Source: Antrodiella citrinella | Taxonomy: Eukaryota > Basidiomycota > Agaricomycetes > Polyporales > Steccherinaceae | DNA length: 55,823 nt | NCBI GenBank assembly: GCA_004802725.1 | Contig: SGPM01000171.1 | Coordinates: 1 to 55,823, forward strand | Reading direction: 5' to 3' | Shown: positions 33,852-45,359 of the stretch, in pieces | Layout of the letters: the number at the start of each line of letters is the position of its first letter | How positions within the stretch are numbered: position 1 is the stretch's first letter | Notes under the pieces: model-generated | What the model was told of the DNA's origin: nothing | The model's input: only the letters and a program-made list of their open reading frames with translations | Database searches by the model: none | Program-made: the position numbers and the translations under genes

Positions 33852-34759
33852 CGTTCGACGTCGTCGCCCACGACGAGCTCAAACTTTGCGTCGGTGGTGG
33901 AGGTGAGTTGGAGAAAAGAGTATCGCGGCGTTTGCCGTCTTTGCCAGTGATGTATTTATTCTGCTCGTGATTTGCCTTCGGACGAATGCGCCGAGTTGTC
34001 GCCGGTTGTGTCGCCCAATCACCGAGCCAGCTTTACGACCAGGTCCGGCGCGTCCGGTATCTCTCCTGTGTGCAGCGCCGTATCGCCGTCCTTGTCCGCT
34101 CTCCCTCCGCTCGTCCGGTCACTGGCTCTACGCTGTCGCACCGTCATCAAAGGCAGCGAGGTCGACGACCGACACGACTACCGACGCGCGAAGAAACGAC
34201 TCCAGGGGTCCAAACCCGCTTCCTCAGCATGCTACGCGACGTGCGGTCATCTCGAAGACATCATCCATCCCGCTGTGGCCGGCGTCCATATGCATCTGAG
34301 ATCTGACTCGCTTGCTTTCCTAGGAACACGTTGCCGTCGTTGACCATGGTCTCCAGACCACTTTTTTCCGGCAAGGAGGAGCCGACGTCGGGCTTGGGTC
34401 TGCAGGTCATTATAGGTAAGCAGTAGCCACGCACGGAACAATCACAAGGAAGTAGGTTCTTGGGCTCGCATCTCTTCGGCCGCGACGAGGCTGCAAGACG
34501 ACTCACGATCAAAGTCGTGCTGTAAACACGAACCTATCTGAATCGTTTACATGTACAACCACATAGGTCGACGCAATGCTCATAAATACGGGTATGCTGT
34601 AACGACAAAAGCCCGATCGGGTCGTGACAGGGAAGCCGCTGTAGTTCTGAATCGTCCTCATAAACCACAAAGAAAAGTATAAACAAAAACCGTGTCCATA
34701 TACTGCACCACTATTAGAATCCGCATCAGTATCCATACCACACACTGTCCAGCCACACC
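33852..34759. other. Intergenic, aconitase promoter side
   Basis: GC-rich upstream of aconitase, then unremarkable. Overlapping open frames at 33967-34343 in all plus frames reflect base composition, not a gene. An AATAAATACA stretch on the minus strand near 33950, about 100 nt before the aconitase ATG, may be the TATA element. Confidence 0.45.
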
Positions 34760-35454
34760 TCATAGAACCGTCATCACCCCTCCCATCAAACAGAACATCA
34801 TGGCCAGACTTATCGCCAGCAGTTGCGGCATGGACGCCTGGACGGCCTTGAACCCCGGCAGAGCCACGCCGTTCGCTGACGCAGGGAACGTGGTGGCGAA
34901 GGTGGAGAGGGAATTAGGACTACCCGATATCGTCACTGTGGGTGCCGTAGGATCAGGTGTCGTGGTGGTGGCATTCGATGAGGTACGGATGGAAAACATC
35001 GAGGAAGTGCCATATTTGAGACCGACCGTCGAGTTAACGAAGAGGAGGAAGTAGTCGTCGCCCGGAGGAACGTCTGTCATCATGACGTTCAACGACGGCG
35101 ATATCGATGGCACTGGGTCGCGTGAGCTAATCGTGCAGAACCTGGATGCAGAGCAAACTCACCGTAAGATGCGACGTAGATGAGACCATCCACGCTCAGC
35201 CGCGACAACTCGATATCGAACGAGTTCACGCCGTCCAACAGCCCCTTCGTCCATGAGATATGATTCGCAGCACCATTCGACCATTGTGCACCTTGCGCGG
35301 GGTCGTTAATGATGAGATACACTGAAGACGCTGTTAGAACGGGGGAGCCTCATTTTAACGGCCTTTACTCACTGTTGGCATTTGCGGCTGGAATTAGACA
35401 CCATGCTAAGAGCAGGCTGAGAACGCTGGAGGGGACAACTGAGAGCACATGCAT
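34760..35454 (-). CDS. Secreted Kre9/Knh1-like GPI-anchored protein
   Basis: Exons 35454..35373, 35321..35163 and 35112..34760; 197 residues. The signal peptide is MHVLSVVPSSVLSLLLAWCL...ANA. The mature protein has the Kre9/Knh1 N-terminal immunoglobulin-like domain: INDPAQGAQWSNGAANHISW, then DIELSRLS, PPGDDYFLLFVNST and YGTSSMFSI. A Thr/Pro/Ser-rich stalk (SNATTTTPDPTAPTVTISGS) and a C-terminal hydrophobic tail follow, indicating a GPI anchor. Such Ser/Thr-rich surface proteins are common in basidiomycetes; relatives in yeast act in beta-1,6-glucan assembly, but that role is not shown here. Confidence 0.85.
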
Positions 35455-36419
35455 GGCGACAACGACGGGGATTGGGCAGTATGAGGTGTGTAAAAGTAGG
35501 CTCCCAGAACGTTGTGAGTTTCTTTGAAGGAATGTGCGGATATGCTATACCGGCTAGCTGTCGAGGGTATTCGTCCTATAAGCGCAAGAACGGAGTGCGG
35601 GTACCTAGCTATGCGGCGACAACGTTGACAACGATGAGGACGAGGATAAGATCGTTGTCCGGGTTTTCGTCCCCGCCTGAAACTTTGTTTGCAAATGTTG
35701 TTGTTGGATGGGACCCCGGATTGCGTGTGTCCGCGCTCCGGCTACGACGGCCAGCGAGCGGTGGGTCTGACTGGGTCAGGACAAGGTCAGGGCGTGCCTC
35801 GGCATTTTATCGGCATATCCATCACACGGATTCACACGGAATCACACTGAGAAGTAATCGTCTGTCTATGGAAGGTGTTCCTGACATAAATTCTATATGC
35901 GATAATTGAATTGTATCTGTAGTCCCGGGGTCCCGCCGGACATTGACAAGCAGGTCGTCCGAGTGTCGACTGTCGCCGTTGCTCTGCAACCTGCAGGAAT
36001 CAAACAGGAGCGCTGACCGTCAAGTGTCCTTTGTCGGCAGGTTATAATCAATCACGTTCACAGACGTTGGAAACGCCGACACAGCGACAGAGGTGCGTTT
36101 ATATGTTCTTGTTTGTCAGGCGCCTGTGGCGTACTACTAATCAATTTCTTCAAGTTGTAGAGACTCGGTACTCAACGATAGTGTTGACGCAGAGATATCT
36201 AGAACATCGAACCGGAACAAGTGTACTCGAGCTACACATTCAGCAAGTTCTGCAGACTTAGCTACTTCAAGTCTCGCTCGAGGTAGCAACGCTGTGGCGC
36301 AAATATTTGAGCTCCAGAATGTCATAGATGTTCCTCGTGTGCCCCAGGTACCTAGAACTCGCTCTTATTTTCTTCCTGCGGTGACTTACTACATAACAGC
36401 CGTGTCATATTTCGCAGTG
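35455..36419. other. Divergent intergenic region
   Basis: About 965 nt between the Kre9-like gene (-) and a phosphatase (+). The frame open from 36294 runs into the phosphatase, but its first 42 residues do not look like protein. No other gene is seen. Confidence 0.45.
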
Positions 36420-36962
36420 ATGCCTCTGAAGAACAAGAAACCACCCCAGACGAAGAGCACCAGTGACGCAGCGGTAGAAATCCTGCCCTTTCTCTTCCTG
36501 GGGCCACGCAGCGCCGCTTCTCAGCCTTTCCTTACTTCCCACTCAATCAACCACGTTCTCAGCATCGGGTCATCTCCCCCCACGACGCTTCCCGACGTCA
36601 CATACACCCGAATTCCCCTCCTCGACACCCCCACGGCAGACCTCTCAAAAGTATATGACCGCGTTGCCATCGCTATCAACGCTGCACGCGGCTCGGGCGG
36701 AAAAATCCTCGTACATTGTTCAGCGGCCGTCTCTCGCTCTCCGACCGTCGTCACGGCGTACTTGATGATAGAACAGAAGATGACGTTGAAGGAGGCGTTG
36801 GGGACCGTCGTGCGAGCACGGAACGCGGTCAATCCGAACCCGGGGCTGTTTGAGCAACTGAAGGTGCTTGAAGTGACATTGCGAGGATGTTCCTCCTTGG
36901 ATGTGGATATCTTGCCGTCGCAGAGAGAGCAGAAGGTGGCACTCTTTGATGATGAAGCTTGA
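36420..36962 (+). CDS. Dual-specificity protein phosphatase
   Basis: A single exon of 180 residues from the ATG at 36420, chosen because residues upstream in the same frame have no family resemblance and the DSP fold starts at AAVEILPFLFLGPRSAA. The fold is complete: INHVLSIGSS, TRIPLLDTPTADLSKVYDRV, with Asp available as general acid. The P-loop VHCSAAVSRSPTVV carries the catalytic Cys and Arg of HCx5R, followed by AYLMIEQKMTLKEAL and NPGLFEQLKVLE. It removes phosphate from Tyr and Ser/Thr residues; small atypical DSPs like this often lack a MAPK-docking domain, so the substrate is open. Confidence 0.88.
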   Translation: MPLKNKKPPQTKSTSDAAVEILPFLFLGPRSAASQPFLTSHSINHVLSIGSSPPTTLPDVTYTRIPLLDTPTADLSKVYDRVAIAINAARGSGGKILVHCSAAVSRSPTVVTAYLMIEQKMTLKEALGTVVRARNAVNPNPGLFEQLKVLEVTLRGCSSLDVDILPSQREQKVALFDDEA

Positions 36963-36994
36963 CCTCGTTCGAAACTAAACATTAAATAATGTTA

Positions 36995-38197
36995 TCACTC
37001 AGCGCCCCCTTTCTGATCCCCATCCTCGTTCACCTTCAACCCAGACATCTGTACACCTTCGAATTCAGCATGGAAAAACCAACAGCGATTGTTAAATGTC
37101 TTGTCTGTCACCCAAGAAATCGCAAAAGCGATATGATCTCTCCCTATATAAATGACAGCGACAGTCAAGTACTTGAGGATGTTGACCCCAAGATCATCGA
37201 CATATTCCATCGCACCTGGCCTGGCTCCCTAGTTAATACCCTTATATTCTACCAGGTTTGTTGTCACTCATCTCTTTCGTTGCATCCGCAGTCTCATCCA
37301 TAAACTTCCAGCCGAACTGTCCCCTGCCTCGTCACGACGTGAATCGAGAGTGGCTTCATAGTCACCCAGATGTCGAGGCAGTTGGCACGATTCTTCCCTT
37401 GAGCGCCATCTTGCGCAGCGTTTCTCAGTCGCTTGAGGGGACTCCATACGTGCAACTCCTTGTGATGATCATTGCTCCACATTCGGAACCGCTGAGATCA
37501 GTCGTGAAAAGAGAGGGTGGCTAATGTGAGCAGGTTGGAAACGGAATGGGTCGACGTTCGGTTCGTTGGTGAAGTTGCAGGACATGAGGGCATGTTCATG
37601 TCCTGTACGCATTACATAGAGGTCCCGGAAGGGTTCTTTTGTATGCCCAATGAGGACTACCCATAGCAATTCGAGGTAACTGCCTGGGATAAATATATAA
37701 AGGGACTGGTCAAAGAGTTGTTGAGTACGTCGCAGCAAGCACTTCTTTGACAATGTACTGATCATTATCTGATGCGTAGAGTTGGATGATATCGAGTTCG
37801 TCACTGAATTAATTGAAGAGGCGATACGAAGGGTGCACAAGTTAGCGGAAGGCTTCTCCCTGATAATACAAGCAGCTTACATGAGCACATGTCGTTTCCA
37901 AAACTTACGATTTGAAGCATACCGCACTGCATGACCCAGAATACAGTGCGGCAAGGTATCACAAGGTTGTAAACTGAACTGGTCAGCGTGGCTCATCGTT
38001 CGCATGATGTGAGACGAGCCCACCCGAGAGCGAACTTTTCCGAAAGCGAGGTATACCATAGTCTCATTGGCAGCCATCCCAACGAGGCCCACTGCACACA
38101 TCGATAAGCAACGCTCAGACTGTGTTATGTGTGGCGTGGCGGGGATACTCGGCGGCGTCAAAGTCCTTAGCTGAATTGTGCCTGCGAAGTTGTTCAT
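36995..38197 (-). pseudogene. Uncharacterised gene with an internal stop
   Basis: On the minus strand, exon 1 (38197..37881) splices in phase to an exon starting at 37803 (DELDIIQLYASDNDQ...). Later segments continue plausibly (QLPRIAMGSPHWAYKRTLPG; ECGAMIITRSCTYGVPSSD) up to an in-frame TGA at 37427-37425. The same frame then resumes as ETLRKMALKGRIVPTASTSG, FGWKFMDETADATKEMS and MEYVDDLGVNILKYLTVAV, ending at 36995. Splice sites on both sides still work, so the stop looks like a single recent nonsense change or an error. I do not recognise the family. Exon boundaries after 37800 are tentative. Confidence 0.45.
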
Positions 38198-38336
38198 TGC
38201 GTGCAAAGGACCCCACGAACAGGAACAAGCGTAGGTGAACGGTTGAAACCAAGACTAGGTAAACCACAGCATCTGCTATAACAATATTACTCCTCGAAAC
38301 ACGGTGACTCGCTTTGCATCTAAGAATCAGAGAACG

Positions 38337-40997
38337 TCAGAAATGTGCAGTATCATTACAGAGGTAAAAGAATCTGACCCAAGGTAGATCGGTTCCCGAA
38401 ACATACTTTCTCGCGGGACGTCGCCAACACGACACATCCTCCAGTTCCTTCTCGCTCTTCAACGGAAATGCGATCCCTAACTCAAAGTTGGTCACCTAGA
38501 GCTGCATTCAACGATCATTCTCGAGATGTAATACAGACTAGGCCTTACGTTCATGACCGGGTTGAAAGCCGTCCCAGATAGGTTGCCCCAAGCCGACGGC
38601 GTAAAATTGTGGGATCCAACGTACGCCCATCCGACCAAATTCTTCTGCCAGTCTGGCGTCACCTCCACAATGTCGTCGTCGGAATCTGGGTCTGTCATAC
38701 GCCCTGAATTGCGTGCGTTCTTACCCTGCGCTGACGAACTGCCTGAGGCGAATGCAGTGTCCTTGAAGATGCCTATGATCATCTGCGCGGAAAGTGTTCA
38801 GTATGTAGATCAGCTAGGACTGATACATCCAAAGCTACCTTGGAGTGCATCAACACGGGACCACGTTTGCTGTTCGAATCATAGAACAGCTCTCGAGGAA
38901 ACTTCGGCGCTGCCCATTGTGCTCGTCTACAGAACATGGTCCCGCCTCCCTGTCACGTCGAGGTTACCGACCGTTGTCATCGTATTATGTACCATCGCTT
39001 ACCGGTTCGCCCAACGCGCTTTCCCTCACTGTCTTCCTACTAGGAAACAGGATCCGCAACGGAGGATACGGCAGCTTCATCCGCCTTGACCTGGGTTGAT
39101 CTAGCCACGTTTCGGCAGACTCGCCCTGTGCGGAGCAGTAGAACTCGTTCGTCCATTGAGTGCTGTAAGCCCCGATAGAAGAACCCTGCAAACGCTATGA
39201 TGTCAGCCGAGAGCGCGCAACGAAAATCAGGTCGAGCGGACCTGGCACTCCAGAGTAAGCTCCCGATCTTTGCCTGTACGAGCACCCATGTCCCGCAGTG
39301 CCTTCATCAGAGCTGTGTGACCCGTCTGAACTACCTAAACCGGACCAGTAGATCAGTCATTGTCGATTCAGACAACAAAGCGTCATGCACCTTTGGCCAC
39401 CCTTCATGTTTTCCCGCGATAGACGGAATCAAGAAAACTTTCGCCTTGGAAAAATCCCATTTACACCGCAGATCTTCGGCACACTTTAATGGGAGGTCGT
39501 CATGCTGGTGAAGTATTCCAAGAGTCAGGCGACTTCCGAACAATGTAGGCACAGAAACTTACGCCATTTCGGGCCATGTTGAGTAACGCTGCAACGACAT
39601 TGAGAGATCGCAGAATCCGCGAGAACGTAGCTGGGAAGTCGGTAGCCTTGGGATCATGTGGAATGGGCGCAGATCGTAGAGGGAAGTCTTGCACCCATGC
39701 TGTCTGGAAAGTGGCGTGACAGGTCAATCTTCCGATCTAGTGGCAGCATAAAGGAATGTATCCTACATTCTCGATGTCCCTCCAGTCGTACTGTATGAGG
39801 TTCGCTGTTGAGACTACTACGCGCAGCCGGCCCGTCTTGTAGAAAATCTAGAGAGCAGACATCAGCGAGGGTATATAAGTATTCAGGGAAAACGAGCTCA
39901 CGAGCATGAACTGTAGAATTGAACTAATTAGTTGCATGCCTACCACAGAGAGTATTGACGCGCCTTCATATGCATACAACCTCTTCCATTAGCTAGGAAG
40001 GTAGTAGTTCGGATCCATTCGGGAAGGATCTCCTTCATCGTCTCGTTTCCTGGGGTAAATATGTAAGTAGATGAGGCAGAGTAGAACAGAACGTATATAC
40101 CTTGTGGATCCTGAGCTACAAGGACGACAGGCGTGCCTCTATTGAAGAACTCGTATATCCAAGACTGTTCTACAACGTATGCGGATAAGATAGCAAATGC
40201 GATATCGTCTTTCTATGTTACAAACATATCAACGTGAGCTGATATCGTTATCAAGACAACAAGTAGGACTCACAGGTCCGAAGATCTCTGACAAACGAAA
40301 TATAGGTCGGGTTTCCTCGGCAGGATTAACGAAACGGTTCGCATTTTGTCTCAGCTCCCCCTCCCAGAAAATGTTGTTCTCACGACTTGACGAAGAGCCT
40401 CCCGCCCTCGCGTTTGCAGCATTGCTGGAAGAAGCAGTGTTGGTGCGATGTGCGGACGGAAGAGTCGAGGAAATGCGTTGCCTCTTAGCATTCTTCTCCC
40501 TCCCGCGTTCCTCGTCATCCTCCTCGTCCTCATCCGACACCGTCGCGCTAGATTGCTGCATCTCCGGACGCAACCTCTTTTGCCTCGCTAACCGCTCCTC
40601 CTCCATCCTCTTCCGGTCAAAGAGCAGTGGGTTATTTGCCAGCTGTATGTGTTCCGCCGCTGGTGCAAGATAAGGAGATATAGATGCTTGGCGGGAGGAT
40701 GTAGCAGTGGATGGGCCCGCATCGCTCTTGGAGGCTTCCATCGCGCGTCGCACATCTGCTTGAAACTGCGCCTCTTCATCGTTTGATGGAAGCTCTTCGT
40801 CGTCGCTGTCTATTTCTATCACTTCGACAGGTTTGCGATGCTTGTGTGTTGGTACAGAAGAGCTGACGGTGGCCTCTTTCAAGCTTAGGGCGATTGCCCT
40901 ACCCGCCGATAAACAATCAAGCTTCGTTAGTCGACCGCACGACGATGACTACGTGATATGCTTACCGAGCTATCTCGTCGTCATTGAACCCATCCAT
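38337..40997 (-). CDS. TDP1: Tyrosyl-DNA phosphodiesterase 1
   Basis: The start MDGFNDDEIARAIALSLKEA (exons 40997..40966 and 40898..40274) is a ubiquitin-interacting-like helix. A disordered acidic N-terminal part follows (EVIEIDSDDEELPSNDEEAQ). The catalytic domain begins at IFRLSEIFGP. The first HxK motif is in GRGCMHMKFMLIFYKTGRLR and the second in RGPVLMHSKMIIGIF; both belong to the phospholipase-D-like active site. VGSHNFTPSAWGNLSGTAFN and NVTNFELGIAFPL close the fold. It removes topoisomerase I peptides from DNA 3' ends. The intron directly after the first HxK Lys (39963-39911) starts with GC, and the following exon is only 9 nt (39910..39902, Phe-Met-Leu). Other late exons: 38782..38549 and 38495..38337. 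Divergent from MsrA, 416 nt between starts. Confidence 0.92.
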
Positions 40998-41413
40998 GGT
41001 GGCGGGAGCGGTATGCTGTATCGGTCGGTGTATGGATGGAAGTGGAGGGTGCGAATACAAAGGCGAGTAAATAAGCGCCGAGTATATTTCTGACGCGTCT
41101 ATCACGTGCCATTCACGTGAACAGTTTTTGTTATCGTAAATAATATTTGGCACGTTCAGCCTCACGAACTTTGCACGATAAATCGCTCTAATCCCCCTCA
41201 TCGTGAACCTGCTACCGTTTCTCTACTCAGGATGTGACAACCCCGAAGACTTGCAGTCCCGTCCGAATTGACGAACGAATTCGGTATTTTAAGTGTCTTG
41301 TCCACGTGCGTTAACACACCTTATAATAGCGTCATCGCAATCTCTGTAAGCAGGTTACTCTCATCTTGAAATATACAGCGACTTCCGCTCGTTTTTCCTA
41401 CATAAGACTGTTC

Positions 41414-42245
41414 ATGCTTGGACGAATCGCCCGTTTCTTCTCTTCGACTCCCGTACAGCTTCAAAACGAAATCGGAATCACTGCTCGCACAATGTCAGGT
41501 ATGTATCTCAAACGCTCCGACGCGTTGCAGCTCTTCTCAACCGCTGAGCGCAGGTGGAAGTCCGGAAATCGCGACATTTGCGGCGGGTTGCTTCTGGGGC
41601 GTTGAACATATCTTTCTGAAGTACTATCCCATCGCTGAGAAGAAGGGAATCTTGAAGACCTCGGTCGGATACACGGGTGGGACTGCCACGAGTCCAAGCT
41701 ATAGGGACGTCTGTACCGGAGTGACGAACCATGCGGAAGCCTTGAAGATCGAATTTGACCCTGATGTTGTGAAGTACGACGAGTTGGTCGGCGAGTAGCT
41801 CGTTCTCATTTGGGTGAACCGGAGCGAAGCTAATAAGTCACGATGCAGAATTCTTTTACCGTACCCATGATCCTACGACGGTCAATTCCCAGGGAGCTGA
41901 CACCGGCACTCGTGAGTAACAGCTCTCATGATGGGGTTATATTCAAATTCACCATGTTTGCATCAGAATACCGCTCAGCTATTTTCTATAATACACCGGA
42001 GCAGCATGACATCGCGAAGCGAGTGACTGTAGAGATACAGAAGAAATACTTTGACCCTAAAGGTTCGTCTGACAATGTCAACTTATGCCGAGAGTGATGA
42101 CGACGTCGAATTCCATATAGGCGTGAAGATTGTCACAGAAATTGTCGAGGCTGGACCGTGGTTCAACGCAGAAGACTATCATCAAGAGTATCTTCACAAG
42201 AATCCCTTTGGCTACCAATGTCCTACGCATAAGCTCCATTGGTGA
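41414..42245 (+). CDS. Peptide methionine sulfoxide reductase A, copy 1 (mitochondrial presequence)
   Basis: Exons 41414-41498, 41554-41790, 41849-41911, 41967-42062 and 42121-42245; 201 residues. Exon 1 encodes a basic, Phe/Ser-rich leader ([17 protein letters not shown]), a likely mitochondrial presequence, ending at a second Met (41492) that aligns with the start of copy 2. Internal initiation could therefore give a cytosolic form. The catalytic motif [12 protein letters not shown] follows, then [27 protein letters not shown] and a C-terminal CPTHKLHW with a possible resolving Cys. It reduces methionine-S-sulfoxide with thioredoxin. The second intron begins GCGAGT (GC donor), required for the frame; reading through gives a stop within three codons. 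Confidence 0.93.
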
Positions 42246-42373
42246 AGTGTGTATCGGCGATCTTTTATGTCCATGCAGGAAGTTCTGTGAATTCTAATGT
42301 TGTACAACAGTCGGACAACGGATTCTTCGACGCCTCTCAGAATGATTCTGTTTTCGATATCTACGTGACCAGA

Positions 42374-43132
42374 TTACCAGTGCAATTTGTGTGTCGGGCA
42401 CTTGATGTCCATGTTGTTCACGGTGAAGTAATCCTGGTGATAATCTTCCGCGTCATACCATGGCCCCGCCTCCACAAATTGGGTGACGATTTTTGTACCT
42501 AGTGGTAGCATGAGCGAGAAATAAGCGACTGACAACCTAACATACCATTGGGGTCGAAATGCTTCTTCTGCACTTCCTCCGTTACACGCTTCGCAATCTC
42601 CAGCTGCTCAGGCGAGTGGTAGAAGATCACCGTCCGGTATTCTGATTCGCGAATTCAGCACGACGCTCACGCTTAGAAGAACAACACCACTTACGAGTCC
42701 CAATATCATGCCCCTGTAAGTCTACCGTCGTAGGATCGTGTGTCCGGTAAAAGAACTCTGTGAAGCAATCACACCATGAACCCCGTGTTCATTTTAACTG
42801 AAACAAATGTCAACACACCAACAAGCTCTGCATATCCGACCTTAGCAGGATCGAATTCAATCCTCACTGATTCAGCATGACCCGTCACACCCGTCTTCAC
42901 GACCTTATATTCCGGGTTCGTGTGATNGGCCTTCCCTCCGGTGTAGCCTGCAGTTGTCTTCAGGATGCCTTGGTTCTCGGATTTGGGACCGAAGTGGCGG
43001 AGGAACATGGCCTCGACACCCCAGAAGCATCCACCGGCGAAGGTCGCGATTTCGGTTGTTGNTACTGTTCAAATGGATATGAATCAGAGCGATGCTGCCT
43101 GTGAAGTCGCCGCNNGTAAGCTTACCAGACAT
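42374..43132 (-). CDS. Peptide methionine sulfoxide reductase A, copy 2
   Basis: Exons 43132..43126, 43064..42819, 42757..42695, 42641..42546 and 42498..42374; 178 residues, with some N bases inside. The four introns sit at the same places as in copy 1, and the last three exons have identical lengths (63, 96 and 125 nt). The core is [45 protein letters not shown] and CPTHKLHW. There is no presequence, so a cytosolic location is likely. The genes point at each other with 128 nt between stop codons: a tail-to-tail duplication. The intron that starts GC in copy 1 starts GTGTGT here. Confidence 0.9.
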
Positions 43133-43728
43133 ATTTAGTTTAGTACCCTATGTCCGCANGTCAAGAGAGAGCGAGGAGTGTTCAACACGAACTTGAAGAA
43201 CTTCCCCGTCATCGTGCAAATACATTTGAAATCTGCGGAAGATGGGACGCGAGCTGGAATTTGAAAGCAAAGTGCGCACAATCCGACGCGACTCTGACGC
43301 GATCGGTTAGAGTCTGAGCCACGTGGAATTTGGCACTCCGAGTCTGAGTTTGTGGTCGCGGTGTACCAACGGTGTACATTACACCGAGGTCAGCCAAGGA
43401 GACTAGGTGTACATAGCCTTGTCTTGCCAGTGACGTTTTCTGTGCACTGNCAGCTCGACCCTCAGGCTTCTACTTTCATCCTCACAGCTTAGACCGNGCC
43501 TCTCTCCCTTACCGTTCCAATCATCNCGNATTTTCAGTTTCTGCGCACTCACCAGACGAAGTATATACGAAAGCGCGAACTTATGAAACGAATGAGGAAG
43601 CTACGATTGAATGCCGCNGGGNGACCCAGTGCGTACCAACNAACAAGCTACTGAGGTCGATTTTCTTCATGGGGTACAACGAGTCAATCCGNNTNGTNTT
43701 TGGNTATGNAGNTGCACNNGCNGNNNNT

Positions 43729-44066
43729 NNNGNNNNNNNNNNNNNNNNNNNNNNNNNNNNNNNNNNNNNNNNNNNNNNNNNNNNNNNNNNNNNNNNNNNN
43801 NNNNNNNNNNNNNNNNNNNNNNNNNNNNNNNNNNNNNNNNNNNNNNNNNNNNNNNNNNNNNNNNNNNNNNNNNNNNNNNNNNNNNNNNNNNNNNNNNNNN
43901 NNNNNNNNNNNNNNNNNNNNNNNNNNNNNNNNNNNNNNNNNNNNNNNNNNNNNNNNNNNNNNNNNNNNNNNNNNNNNNNNNNNNNNNNNNNNNNNNNNNN
44001 NNNNNNNNNNNNNNNNNNNNNNNNNNNNNNNNNNNNNNNNNNNNNNNNNNNNNNNNCNTNNACNNC
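43729..44066. other. Assembly gap (run of N)
   Basis: A continuous run of N with scattered N on both sides (about 43450-44105). Nothing can be annotated; it removes the start of the F-box gene that follows. Confidence 0.95.
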
Positions 44067-44104
44067 NNCTNGCCTNCTCNTCGGTTCCCCANNGANNNCN
44101 NATA

Positions 44105-45359
44105 CACNAACTGGTCATCGATTTCGTCGTCGATGACTATGACCTTTGGTTGCTTCTCCGCTGCATCTTCGTCTGTCGTGCGTGGGTTTCCCGGTGTCGC
44201 TTCCACTTGCGCATCCAACAGGAAATCACACTCCGCGACCTATTGCACCCATACGCTGCGTCCAACGTGGTGCCTCTTCATATCTATGGTCCCACAGCAG
44301 GCCACACCTCCACCGACGACTGATGGGTCTCTTCCGTTCCCGTGCCGCTTCCTCCACTTCCAAACCTCATGAGCCTCTCGATCTTCGACGTCGACTTGTC
44401 ATACCAACACCCTGATATCTACAAACTATATTCCAAGCTCAAATGTGTTGTATCCCAAGGCCTTTCTCTGACTTTACCTCACCCGGGTTTCATTCTCTCA
44501 CTTTGCCCAGGTCGCTCGTTTGGCGTATGCAACCCCGAGCACAGAAAGTCCAGTTGGACAGCTGTCCTCTATCGGTCCCATTGAATCAGTTTCACCAGAC
44601 ATTTCCCCTGCAACACGTTGCTCACCGTGACCGAGATGGAAATCAGGGCTGTCGGAGTTGATCGACATGCTCGCAGGCTGGTTCACGGCTTATCCTAATT
44701 TGAATCGACTGACAATCTGGGTTCCCGAAGACGAATGCTTTATTCGTTCTGCATGCCCAAGACTGGTATCGCATTCGCGCGCTGTTCCAGCGGTTGGTTG
44801 CCCGCTCAGCGCAGTCGCGTGAGGGGATGATGAAAATGTACATACTTAGTACAAACGGAGGTGCTCTACGCATTATCATGGACGGAGGTGTACCAGGTGC
44901 GTTTTACAAGCTCATTACTCATATATGTGTTCACATCATCGTGGAGGACCCACATTAACGCTCCAAAGCAAATCGACGAAGACTGCGTCCTTCATCTCTG
45001 CAGTGTCGAATGCTCTCCCCCTGCTCTCCCCTGCACGTTTTCGATCTGTCGAGATCGACCTCAGCGACACCGCTTGGATCTGGGAGGCCAATACGCCGAA
45101 GTCGTGGAAGGCCGTCGACGGTGCCCTCTCACTTCACTATCCGTCCGTCGTTCACTTCAACTTGGAGCTTCCCTGTATGCCATATCATGGCGTCTTCACA
45201 CCTCGATACGGCTGCGATGAGAATCTCAGAAACACGTTGTTCCCGCGGATGGCCGTGGAAGGCGGGTCGTCAGAGGGTATGTGTCAACGACAATTTGTGG
45301 AATTCACCAAGCGATACAACAGTGAGTGCATAGTGCTCCCACCATGTCCATCATGCTGA
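44105..45359 (+). CDS. F-box/LRR-like protein, 5' end lost in gap
   Basis: Just after the gap the frame reads VIDFVVDDYDLWLLLRC and FVCRAWVSRCRFHL, the second half of an agaric F-box. Later stretches (LPNLMSLSIFDVDLSYQHPD; PARFRSVEIDLSDTAWIWE; SWKAVDGALSLHYPSVVHFN) correspond to the LRR-like part, including the W.WE...WKAVD block also seen in the F-box protein at 18431-19763. Exon limits between 44330 and 44960 were not resolved, and the ending near 45320-45500 contains a duplicated segment. It may be intact or decayed. Confidence 0.55.

Noticed and set aside
33967..34343. Three overlapping plus-strand frames upstream of aconitase
   Set aside because: All three registers are open because of base composition; the translations are Arg/Ser/Pro-rich without motifs.
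40197..40673. 158-codon plus-strand frame within the TDP1 N-terminal region
   Set aside because: Antisense shadow of the acidic, Ser-rich TDP1 exon; no domain, and the minus frame splices into the catalytic core.
43611..44372. Long open frames of 140-250 codons across the N run
   Set aside because: They consist almost entirely of X translated from N bases; only the plus-strand F-box remainder after 44105 has content.
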